Origin: Cylindrodendrum hubeiense
Lineage: Eukaryota > Ascomycota > Sordariomycetes > Hypocreales > Nectriaceae
Direction of reading: 5' to 3'
Assembly: GCA_014621425.1 (NCBI GenBank)
Contig: JAANBB010000246.1
Location: 1-59,078 of the forward strand
Length of the DNA stretch: 59,078 nucleotides
This document shows positions 44,425 to 54,798 of the stretch, one piece after another. The position numbers and the translations under genes were made by a program. Below the pieces are notes generated by a model. The model saw nothing but the letters and a program-made list of their open reading frames with translations. It was not told where the DNA came from and ran no database searches. The stretch's first letter is position 1, and every line of letters starts with the position of its first letter.

Positions 44425-46156
44425 ATGCCGGACCCCGTCTCCATGGCCGAAAAGGTCGGTGCCGAGCACCACGACACCGTCGACAACGACCTCGCCCACC
44501 TGGCTAACCAGGAGGACCACGATCTCGGCAAGCTCGAGTCTATCAAGAAGTACCCCCTCGCCTGCCTCTGGTGTTTCTTCGCCGTCTGGTGCATGCTCCT
44601 CGTCTCCTTTGAGAACCAGGCCGCCGGAAACATCATCAGCATCCCCGAGTTCCGCAAGGACTTTGGAGAGAATGTCGATGGTAGCTGGGTGCTCTATGCC
44701 AAATGGCAGAGTGCTTTCCAGGGCGCCCCCGTTGCTTCGTAAGTCGACAGATTTTATTAGCGTCTTAAACCCCAAAAACAAAAGGCTTGGCAACTAACAC
44801 ATACTCATCAGTGGTGTCGTCGGTGCTCTTGGATGTGGTACTATTGCCGACTGGCTAGGCCGCCGCGCCGTCATCATCATCTGCCTCGTCATTGCCTACG
44901 CTGCCATCACCATGGAGTTCGTTGCCACCACCAACGAGGTCTTCTTCGGCGGCAAGTTCCTCAACGGATTCTCCGTCGGCGCTCTGGCGTCTGTCACCGT
45001 GTCCTACATCGGAGAGGTCGCCCCCATGTCTCTTCGAGGTCTCCTCACCTGCTTGTCTGCCTTTGCATACACCCTTGGACCATTGGTCGTCGCTCTCGTT
45101 GTCAACGAGACCGGAACCTTTGAGAGCCGCTGGGCTTACCGCGCTGTCTTCTGCGCCCAGTACGGATTCGCCGCCGTTGCGACCATCGCCGTCCCCTTCA
45201 TGCCCGAGTAAGTCACGCAAAGTTCCATCCACGGCGAATAAACTTGCTAATATACTTGATACAGGTCCCCATGGTGGTTGGCTTCTCAAGGCAAGCAAGA
45301 AAAGGCCCTTGCAGCTCTGGCCCGCCTTAGCAGCAAGGGTGAGGAGGGTGCGAAGCGCCTCGCCGCTATCAACCAGACCCTCGAGGAGGTCAAGAAGGAG
45401 ACCGAGGGCGCTACCTACTTCGAGTGCTTCCGCAAGTCCAACCTCCGCCGAACCCTCATCTCCATCGCACCCCTTTGCATTCAGTCTCTCAGCGGCATCA
45501 CCTTCGTCGCCTCGTACGGAACCTACTACATGCAGCTTGCTGGCTACTCAACTTCCGAGAGCTTCAAGCTTCAGATTGTCCAGCAGGGGATTTCCATGAT
45601 CGGAAACATCATGTCATGGTATCTCGTTGATCGTGTCGGACGTCGCAACCTTACCTTCTACGGCCTGTTGGTCCTTACCGCTATCCTGTTCGTCACCGGT
45701 GGTCTGGCCGTTGCCGCCACCGACAGTGCCATCAAGGGCAGCGTTGCCATGATCCTGATCTACTGCTGGTGGTACAATGTCACCATTGGCGCCACTGCTT
45801 ACACCATTCTCTGCGAAGTTTCCACCTCTCGCCTGCGTGTCAAGACGGTTGCCATCGGTCTGGCCGCCCAGAACCTCCTCAACATGATGTGGAGTTTCGT
45901 CCTCCCCTACCTCTTCAACCCCAACAAGGCCAACCTCGGTGCCAAGTTGGCCTTCATCTTCGGTGGTCTGGCCGTCATCAGTCTCGTGTACTTGTGGTTC
46001 TGCCTCCCCGAGACGGCTGACCGAACATTCGAGGAGCTGGACGAGATGTTCATCAAGGGCATCCCCGCCAGGAAATTCAAGGCCTTCAAGACTGATGCCC
46101 AGGCCAACGGCGAGGCTGTTACCACTGTGTATGCAGCGGAAAAGGAAATGAACTAA
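44425..46156 (+). CDS. MFS sugar transporter (sugar porter family)
   Basis: A 12-helix sugar/H+ symporter or facilitator of the plasma membrane. Three exons (44425-44738, 44812-45207, 45265-46156) give about 533 aa, the usual length. Family signatures are all present: GTIADWLGRR after helix 2, GFSVGALASVTVSYIGEVAP, PESPWWL at the central loop (split by the second intron), LVDRVGRRNL after helix 8 and LPETADRTFEELDEMF after helix 12. Hydrophobic segments are regularly spaced, with cytosolic ends lacking a signal peptide. The sequence type is nearest to the disaccharide/alpha-glucoside and pentose branch of fungal sugar porters, but the substrate cannot be read from the motifs. Its place next to xylose reductase and arabinitol dehydrogenase makes a pentose or pentoside a reasonable guess. 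Confidence 0.91.
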
Positions 46157-47500
46157 ATCCCACAACATCGGCAGAGCCGGTTCAATGGACAAAATCTCCC
46201 TTGGGGAGCACAAATTATTATGATACCAACTCATTCTGAGCGAAATAGATAGTCTAGATGATATTCTTATCGCATTGATATAATCAAAGTTATTACTAAA
46301 TGGTTATCGCCGCCCTGTGTTTCAAGTGTGAATGTGCTCGCCATTGCTGTACAACTACCTGGTCATTCCAACCTCGCAGATCAATGCCGTAATGAGACTC
46401 ATATATGTCATTTTAATTTAGACTCAAGGTAACGTCAAAACTGGGTATTCGCTTTATTTTAGTCTAAGTCCTGGTGTCAAAAAAAGAAATTATCGTGTTA
46501 CGGCAAGGGTGTGCAACAAAGCCAATATCAACCTCGCCGTACACAGAACAGCACCAAATAAAAACAATTCACATCAATTCCGTACATTGGCGGAAACTCA
46601 TTACCCAGAACAGCATCCTAAGCGACGCGGAATTTAGGTGGGGTTTTCGGAGCAATTGTGGCCCTTTAATTGTGGTATCCCGGACCCCTGCCCTCCAGTG
46701 GTAACCTGATTGAAAGATGAATGGCGTGTCGCTGAATGCCGGTGTAGGTAATCAATTGCTCCAGTACATGTCAATGGCGTTACACTGCGACTTACACAGG
46801 GGCCGCTCTTTCAACTACCATGTACTTCGTCCACCTGATGCATCGCGGTGACAGTTCGGCGAGATGAGGGCCAACACGCCATACACCTAGTTAATGCAAG
46901 AGAAACCCCGTCCCGGGGCATCTGTCAGGCCCCGGTTTCTCAATTGCCTAGTTTCTGGGTCACGCTACATAGGCGGATCAACCTCTGTCCTTGTACTCTC
47001 GTACTATGTACTGTCGCCATGACACCACCCTGGTATCCTGCGGCATTAGTCCATCTGCCGATGCAGGCCTCTCCCTCATGCTAACTGGACCTCCCGACGA
47101 GGCGGGCCCTTATCTGACGGAATAACGCATACAGCCGGCCTGCCACTGGTTGTCGAACCTGTTCATGCAGATGCTGGCGGCGGTCCACGAACAATCGCGT
47201 CTCGCTTAGTTCTCACGGCGGCCCACTGGGATAGCCTCTTGCTTCCGCGGGAAGTATGAAAAATCGAGCCGGTGACCGCCCAAGCTAACCTCAGGCGAGA
47301 TGGTGAAGTCAAAGATGGTACGTAGTATGAGCAGAGCAGGGGACGACTAGACAGGGTTCACTAGTATGTGGCTGGGGTGGCTCCCGGCAGGCGGGAACGC
47401 TTGCGAAGACACCCACGACCTTGATCCTTGATTCCTGTGTCGTGGTCAATTGCCTCAACCACGGCTCATCCTCTCAGAATCTCGTGGGTCAGCAGCCGAT
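46157..47500. other. Intergenic region before the monooxygenase gene
   Basis: A 1.3 kb stretch with the A/T-rich 3' flank of the transporter and the promoter of the monooxygenase. Short frames at 46474 and 46848 show no motifs. Confidence 0.5.
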
Positions 47501-49576
47501 ATGCGTGTCGCGATCATTGGCGGTGGTCCCTCGGGCCTCGTCCAGCTGAAGGTCTTTCTCGAGGCCCACCAGCGCTTCCCCGTCGCGCCCTTCGAGGTCA
47601 AGCTCTTCGAGTCCTACAGCAAAATCGGCGGCATTTTCCTCCACCACTCGTACGAGGATGGCGAGCTGGTCTCATCCAAGTATCTAACCACCTACTCGGA
47701 CTTCCGCGCGACCCTCGACGAGCCGGACTTCTTCTCCACAGAGAGGTATCTCGAGTATCTCGACGCCTACGCTTCGCACTTCCAGTTGTGGCCGCACATC
47801 AATTTGAGCACCACGGTGAAGTCGGTCAGGAGAGGAGACAACAGCGCCCATGTCGTCACCTACCAGACATCAGGTGGCGAGACCATTGAGTGGGAGTGTG
47901 ATGCTATAGCTGTGTGCTCAGGTGTACACGCGATCCCGCATATTCCCAACATCCCCGGTATCGAGCGGGTGCCCTCTGTCATGCACTCGTCTGAGTTCAA
48001 GACTCGAGAGCAATTCGGAAAAGATAAGACCGTCGTCATTCTTGGGAGCGGCGAGACAGGCGCGGATATCAGCTACCTCGCCGTGACCGGGGACACGAAG
48101 AAGGTCGTCCTCTGTCATCGAGATGGATGGATTGGTGCACCCAAGGTTGGTTCATCCCAATGGCGATATTGGCTTGTAGAGGTTGACTGACGTATTATAA
48201 AGCGAGTTCCTGGTCAGAAATTCCTCCCATGGCTGTTTGGAGCGAAAGACTATGACTATCCGCAGCTGCCGCTAGATGTCAGCCAAGTCACGCTGTTCGA
48301 CTCCATGTATGTCCACCCGCTTGTCCGGGATAGCATGCTAATATGGAACTTCTACCACTTTGTGGCTTTGCCCGCTGGGTGTTGGCTTTGCGGAGGGTCG
48401 CCGTACGGTGTTGACCAGTTCGTTGGGCAGATCTTCAGCGAGCGCTACCATGTCTCAAGACGTGAGTATCTCACGGCCTAGTTTTCTTAAGAGCTCGCTA
48501 ACTTCCTGCCGGTATAGTATTTTTGAACAAGGCGTGGCAGCGGATCCATAACTATGTCTCATACCCGTATCGTCCGACAACCTGGCCATTCTGGACCAGA
48601 GTTCGTCGGTTCTTCTTTAACACTGAGACCCCGCCGCCACCTACTCGCACCATCGACATCGCGCCGTTCCCTTCTCACATCTCGGAGGATGGCGTGGCTC
48701 ACTTTCCTCTGACGGGACGGCCTGAGGCGGAGCGTATTCAAACCATGGAGATTAAGCCCGACGTCTTGATTATGGCCACGGGGTATCTTACTTCGTTTCC
48801 GTTCTTTAACACGCCCGACAACGGCGGGCACAAAGCGTACCCAGAGGCATTTGATGCGGACGTTCGGCAGATCTGGAAATCCGACGACCCGACAGTGGGA
48901 TTCATCGGTTTCATTCGTCCGGGGTTCGGAGCCATTCCTCCGTTGGCCGAGATGCAGTCGATGCTGTTTACCATGAACCTGATCAATCGCATCCCCAAGC
49001 CGCTCCACCCCGATGACGAGTGGCACTACCGTATCATCCACAAGCCGGATGCACGAGTGTCTTACGGAGTCGAGCATGACAGCTACGCGTACCAGCTTGC
49101 CAAGGACATGGACATTGCTCCTAGCTTCACTGAAATTCTCAAGATGTCCTTTGGGTCGTGGAGGGGCTGGAGGCTGCCGTATATCTGGGCCGCCGGGGCG
49201 CCCTTCAACACCAAGTTCAGGCTGAGAGGGCCTTGGAAATGGGAGGGAGCGAGGGATGTGTTGACTGGGGAACTGTGGCAGACTATCAGCCGCCGCGAGG
49301 GCCTGTTTGGTACGATCACATGCGAATAGATGCGAATAGGTGGACTGCCCATGCTAACGTCGACTAGGAAACATCCCTTTGAGTATCGTTCCAATGATGT
49401 ATTTGGGAAGTATCAATCTCTTTTACTATGTCTATGGGGGCGTCTGGGGTCTCCTCGCCAAGCTGAGACTCGCTCGACCGATCCAGTGGCGAATTGAGCC
49501 CAAGCTGATTATGGAGGAGATGGCGAGGATGCAGGAGATGGAGGCTCGGAAGGCCAAGTTGAATGGCAAGGCTTAG
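47501..49576 (+). CDS. FAD-dependent monooxygenase (FMO/Baeyer-Villiger-like)
   Basis: NADPH- and FAD-dependent oxygenase of the flavin-monooxygenase type; such enzymes hydroxylate or insert oxygen into small organic substrates. Four exons (47501-48145, 48203-48461, 48518-49309, 49368-49576) give about 634 aa. The first residues MRVAIIGGGPSGL are the FAD-binding Rossmann motif. A second dinucleotide motif, VVILGSGETGADISY, is for NADPH. Between them lies the segment IERVPSVMHSSEF, in the position of the FMO/BVMO fingerprint. The C-terminal LIMATGYLTSFPF is the usual FMO ATG motif. There is no signal peptide. The last exon holds a hydrophobic stretch (LSIVPMMYLGSINLFYYVYGG) that may be a membrane-contact helix, and a charged tail. 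An ATG context and the FAD motif at the very N-terminus fix the start. The substrate is unknown. Confidence 0.88.
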
Positions 49577-50848
49577 TTGAACGGCAAGGCCATGATATGA
49601 TGGATGTGTTATGAGGACTTGAAGCGATGAATTCCTTAATGAAAGCTATGAATTTTGCTACTTCGGTAGCCCTCGTCGGTATAGTGAGGTAATGCAGATG
49701 TCATGTCTCAGAGTGGTCTCTTCGGATCCTGGCGGGCGACTATCTCCCGGCCCACTCGATCGTGTCTTGCAGCAGCGAGGAGTAGCGGGGTCGGCGGCGC
49801 GTGTAGGGAGCGGCCCGCGAAGCCACACTGGCGGACCCCACTGAAGCAGCCGGTGGTTGACTTAGCTCTCAGTGGCAAGCCCGGCGTTGACTTGTGAAAA
49901 TCACATGGCTGGCTGAAAAGCGAGAGGCGAGACGGAATACGAGAGGATGGGAATGTCGTACAGTATTCGGGTTTCTCCTGATGCGATTCTGCACTGGCAC
50001 GTCGGGGATCTGCGGAAGCGAAATAGAGCCCGCAGATGCATCTCACGTCAGAACGGAGATCCATGAACCCTTCATCGTTGCGTTTTCCCGCCGGCCTGCA
50101 CCAGCGCCCGAAGCAGCCATAGGCCGGTGGTGGCGGGCTGCTAGGGCGCCGCCGGTTACTCCAACTCGACTCCAACCAACCCCAACTCGCGACTCCAAAT
50201 GCCGAAGGCCCAGGCGCCGCGATGGTCCAGCCGGGCCACTAAGCGCCCCGGCAGGGTCTCAGGGTCTCTAGGAGGTGTGTATAGGGAGGTGTGAGCCGTG
50301 GCGCGCGCCGCACAGGAGCGAGGCCGTCACCAGCCGGCGGCCAGCTGCCCGGATGCCCGCATGTAAGATGCCGCCTTGGCCAGGCCGCACTGCCCTGCGG
50401 CGCTGCTCTTCTGCCCGTCTGCCCTATTGCGCTGCCTACAAGACCGCCTACCAGAGCGTCGCATTCCTACAGGGTGTCTTCCTCAGGGTGTCTTCCAACA
50501 GCCTACAGACTACAGGGGTCGCCATCTGTGTGGTGGGTGGCATCGGACTCAGCGTTGGGAAGACGCTGCGCTCTTCAAACTTTCCCGGCTCACCTCACCT
50601 CATCTCATCTTCAGCCTCGTCGCCTCTGAAGACATGTGAAATCCCTCTTTCCGACGTCGCACTTTCATCCATTCCCATGTATTAATATTCGACTTGCTGC
50701 CGCCTCCTGGCCGCGCCTCCTGTCACTAACATCACTAACATCCCGACCCTCATAGCAGCGCGGCCACCTCTTGCTCTCCGGCCTGCTCATCCTCCCGTGT
50801 TCCCTTGTTACCTTGTTCCCTTCTCCCCTTCTCCCCATTGCCTCCATC
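49577..50848. other. Intergenic region before the membrane hydrolase gene
   Basis: 1.27 kb without a supported gene. Around 50155-50200 there are repeated CCAACTC/CGACTCC words, and the last 100 bases are CT-rich leader. Confidence 0.5.
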
Positions 50849-52408
50849 ATGGCCCGCGACACCCAGTTCTACCGCTCCCAGATCGGCGAGTCCTCCGTCA
50901 TAGACTACTCTCACACCGACTTCCCCTTGAAACTCTTCTTCAAGGATGTCTACTATTTCTTCGTCTACATCTGGGCTCTGCCATGGATCGTCTGGCCCAT
51001 GTTTCCGTCTGGCCCCAAGGAGTTCAACGAGTTGGCCATCACCTGGCCGAACTTATACTGCGTCGTACTCCATACCATCCTCGCAATTATGCAGCTTCTG
51101 TTCATATTGAGCCTGCCTTTCACCGTCTTCTTCCCGATATGGATGGTTGCGCTGGGCATCTCCGTCTTCATGGTTGTCAACTGGGTCTTCTGCAGGATGC
51201 TCAACGGAGGTCATGGCACGTATGAATCAGATGAAAAGTACGCCGAGGCGCTTCCCGAGCACGCGCACGAGCAATGGATCTTTCTGAATGGGGTCGCTGT
51301 CGGGTATGTCTCTCCCTCTCTCCCTCTCTCCAACTGTTTCAATAGCCATTCTAACTAGGTCTTCAGCCAGCACTGGATGCAGGGCAACCTTAACCGTCTC
51401 GCCCTTACCTTCGGGCGTCCAGTTTTGGGAATCCACAACCGAACCTCTGGCATCGTCTTCGACGTCGTTGAGTGCCTGATCCAGCGCAACTTTAGCTACG
51501 CAACCGGAGATATTCGCATCTGCTTCAAGCTTGTAAGGGATGTCCTCTACAATCCCCGCAAGACCAAGGTCATCTTCGTCCTGCATTCCCAAGGAGGAAT
51601 CGAGGGCAGTCTAGTGCTCGACTGGCTCCTTCAAGAGCTTCCCCAGGATCTGCTATCAAAACTCGAGGTTTACACCTTTGGCAATGCCGCGAACCACTTC
51701 AACAACCCGCATCGCCACAACAAATCCCAGTCTCTCTCCAAACATAAACCCTTGGCTGCCATGAACACCGTAATGACCGAGACAACATATGAATCTCCCG
51801 CCAACGGCCCCGAGGACGCCACAATGGGAGTCAAGGTTAATATCGCACCGACTCTGGAGAAGACCCCTTCTTTCTCTTCGACTCGAGCCATCTCAGCTGC
51901 AAAGGATAGAGCCATTGGCCACATCGAACACTACGCCCACTGCACTGATTTTGTCTCCATATGGGGTGTGCTTCACTTTGCAACGAATCGCATGGGCTCA
52001 CGGGAGCTTCCTCGCTTTCTTGGCAGACTATTCGCTCGTTCCCACGGACGTGGAGGGCATCAGTTCAATCAGCATTATCTCGACGGCATGTTCCCTCTGA
52101 AGTTCAACGAGAGGACCAACATGTATGAAGGAGCTGATGATAACAGCGAATTCATGAATGAGATCATCAAGATTGGCGCCGAGGGTGATGCAATGGCCAA
52201 TGCCCGCGAGGCCTTTGAGATTAGCTGGGCCGGCACACATGGTTTCGGTAGCGGCGAGATCTTAACCCCGGTGGAGGTGCACGGCCTCGCTCACAAGAAG
52301 AGATATGCTGGCGAGGTCAGAGTAAAGGATCTCAGCCGACTCTGGTCTTACCGGAACGGCATGATCCCACAGGACGGTGGAGTTCTGCGAACTTCAGCCG
52401 CCGTGTAG
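50849..52408 (+). CDS. Membrane-anchored alpha/beta-hydrolase-like protein
   Basis: Two exons (50849-51303, 51367-52408) give about 498 aa. The N-terminal 120 residues hold two or three membrane segments (FFVYIWALPWIVWPMF at about 35-50, and two between 68 and 115). After the intron the chain has alpha/beta-hydrolase features. The nucleophile elbow is VLHSQGGIEGS, where the first Gly of the usual G-x-S-x-G is Leu. A possible catalytic His/Asp region, GHIEHYAHCTDFVSIWG, comes about 130 residues later. TYGN-like FGNAANHF matches the segment after the elbow in fungal lipase-like proteins. This is a conserved fungal family without an assigned reaction, as far as I can tell. A role as a membrane lipase or esterase is inferred. 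The frame is open 26 codons upstream of 50849, but the ATG in ATCATGGCC has the better context. Confidence 0.8.
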
Positions 52409-53877
52409 GGGTGCGGAAAGCATCGCAAAAACAAGGATTGGAGGGAAACACGGCGAACATGGCATTGAATGAAGGGTTGGACTTTTGTTAGCCAAGATTG
52501 ACTTCTGGTATGGAGTTGATGGACGGGAAATGTTATACACTGCTCGGTATGGACTGCATGGTGGGAGCAAGGATGAACTATCCCCTGAATTGTCACAAGA
52601 TTGGATTTCTTTCCCGCAAGTTATTAAACTGGAAGAACAAAACGTGCTTTTGTATCCTTACAACCAGACTCACCTCGCAACTTGACACTATGCACGCAGC
52701 AACACACTTACCCTATACCATTTTCAAAATTCCGGAAATCAGTGCATACAACTGTAGAAACTACTATAGATAAGTGGTTGATAAAAAACTGCTCCCATTA
52801 ATCGTATTGTTTCCCCTCTAAAACCTAGGGGGGTGAGAGGTTGTGTCGTCTAACAACTGCTAGTAGGTTGCAGATTGGCGGGATGAAGAACCACAACCTT
52901 CATTTCATCTGATGTTGAACTCAAGATACACGACCAATATAAATGTTTGACAGTCCAATCCAAATACCCGCATAAATACTCCGTACATATCTCATAGATA
53001 CGCTTGAAACTCTTCCGCTATAATGCTAGAAACACCCGTTCTCTACTTGTGCCCCTCATATGCAACCCCCACCCAACGTCACCAGATCATCCCGACACAG
53101 CGGTTCTTCATCTCCTCGGCTACCCCCTCGGCTCCCCCCTCCGGATTCACGTTATTCACTGACAATCCATCACGTGAGCCATCACATGTAGTAGGGCTTG
53201 TCTGTCTACGAAGCGAACGAGAGGGGGAAGATCAGCCCCGGCCGCAGCGAGCAGCCAAGCCACCGCCTGCATGACCGTGTTGCCAGCTGCGAACCCTGAC
53301 TCGCCTTGTGGGCCTGCCGTCTTTTTGAGCTTGGTTCCCGGGATCCTTGAGCCGCTCCCGCCTGCGCATGCGCCTGCAAGCCTGCAAGCTACGTCATCAC
53401 CGGCGGACAACCCGCCTCTGTCTAATCATGTACTCGCCCAACAGCACACCCACCAGCGAGGATTCTTGCATGGAACCATATTGAATCACTGGATGCAGCG
53501 TAGCATTCTTCGGGACAGTTGAGATTGGCATGAAAAGTATCAAAAACATCATTATTGGTTCATGCTATCGTCTGTTGTCTGAACTATTGTGCGTGCCACG
53601 TAGTAGCCAACGCACTACCAGCCATTTCCAAATAAAGAAACTCCTGACCCATTCTAGGTCTACTTGCTATATGTAAAACCAAAGGGTAAAACAATCGGAC
53701 GGGGACCGAGAGAGAAGTGGTCCAGTGGCTTCACAAGCTCCCATAAAGTCGACGCGTTGATTGTAGCCCCTGCATCAAGCAATCCCAGTTGCGACGCGTT
53801 GGATGGGCGTTTGCACAGGTCTATTTAGCCATATCCCAGTACTGTCGTGAAATCATTCAGGTGTCATAAGAAAACTT
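52409..53877. other. Convergent intergenic region
   Basis: About 1.5 kb between the 3' ends of the membrane hydrolase and the aldo-keto reductase. Contains A/T-rich stretches and no frame with coding character. Confidence 0.55.
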
Positions 53878-54798
53878 TTAGTCGTGGGACTTGTGCATGC
53901 TGCCAGTGACGTAGTTCTCCTCGAGGTTGTCAATCGCAGCAACGTCCTCAGGGGAAAGCTTGAAGTCGAAGCTCTCGAGGTTACTCTGGATGCGATGGGC
54001 AGTCAAGCTCTTGGGGAGGACGACATTGCCGCGAGAAGCGCTCCAGTTGAGCAGGACCTGTGCAGACGTCTTTCCGTACTTCTCGGCAATGGCGCAAATG
54101 GTAGGGTCTTGGAGCTTGTTGCCCCGGGCCAGCGGGGAGTAAGCCTCAATCCTGATGCCGTTCTCGTTACAGAGGTCGACTAGGGCCTGGCGCTGGCAGA
54201 AGGGGTGGACCTCAACCTGGTTGACAGCGGGAACTACACGGGCGTTCTCGAGCAGGCTCTCGATGTGGCTGGCGCCAAAGTTGGAGACGCCAATGGACTT
54301 GACCTTGCCAAGACGCTGGGCAGTCTCGAGGGCACGCCAGCTCTCCAGGCGCTTCTCCTCGTCCTCTGCAGGAGAGTGGATCAGGTACAGGTCAAGGTAG
54401 TCTAGGCCAAACTTGTCCAGAGACTCGCACAGGGCATTGAAGGTTGCCTCGAAGCCATGGTCAGCGTCCCAGAGCTTGGAGCAGATGAAGACCTCATCAC
54501 GAGGAGTGCCAGTTCGCTCGAGCCAGCGGCGGATGGCACGCCCACAAGCCTCTTCGTTGGCATAGCGAGCAGCTGAATCAATGTGTCGATAGCCGGCATC
54601 CAGAGCGGCAGTGACAGCATCCTCGGTCTCCTGGCCGTTGGGGGCCTTGTAGACGCCGAGGGCAACCTGAGGGATGACGTTGCCGTCGTTGAGTTTGATG
54701 GAGGAGAAAGAACTGCTGTGGGAGCGGACCTGGACAGACTTCTTGACGTAGATCTCACGCTCAGGAGACGCCTCAGGGGTGATAGCGATGGGGGCCAT
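53878..54798 (-). CDS. Aldo-keto reductase (GCY1/YPR1-like)
   Basis: NADPH-dependent reductase of carbonyl compounds, cytosolic. A single exon on the minus strand encodes 306 aa. The catalytic tetrad is complete: Asp74 and Tyr79 (YRHIDSAARYANE), Lys108 (FICSKLW) and His141 (LYLIHSP). SIGVSNFGASHIESLL, VNQVEVHPF and the phosphate-binding LPKSLTAHRIQSN complete the AKR pattern. It differs from the xylose reductase at 37920 in the cofactor loop and the C-terminus, so the two are not recent duplicates. The N-terminus carries about 25 extra Ser-rich residues (VRSHSSSFSS) before the barrel. The true substrate is open; short aldehydes, ketones and 2,5-diketo acids are typical in the family. A TATA-like box on the minus strand (GTATTTAAGG) lies at 54931-54940. 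Confidence 0.9.
   Translation of the reverse strand: MAPIAITPEASPEREIYVKKSVQVRSHSSSFSSIKLNDGNVIPQVALGVYKAPNGQETEDAVTAALDAGYRHIDSAARYANEEACGRAIRRWLERTGTPRDEVFICSKLWDADHGFEATFNALCESLDKFGLDYLDLYLIHSPAEDEEKRLESWRALETAQRLGKVKSIGVSNFGASHIESLLENARVVPAVNQVEVHPFCQRQALVDLCNENGIRIEAYSPLARGNKLQDPTICAIAEKYGKTSAQVLLNWSASRGNVVLPKSLTAHRIQSNLESFDFKLSPEDVAAIDNLEENYVTGSMHKSHD

Noticed and set aside
45614..46234. 206-codon minus-strand frame in the transporter gene
   Set aside because: Shadow of the conserved MFS C-terminal half; no independent evidence.
47450..47500. Upstream in-frame start for the monooxygenase
   Set aside because: The FAD motif begins right after the ATG at 47501, as is usual for the family; the extra residues look like leader.
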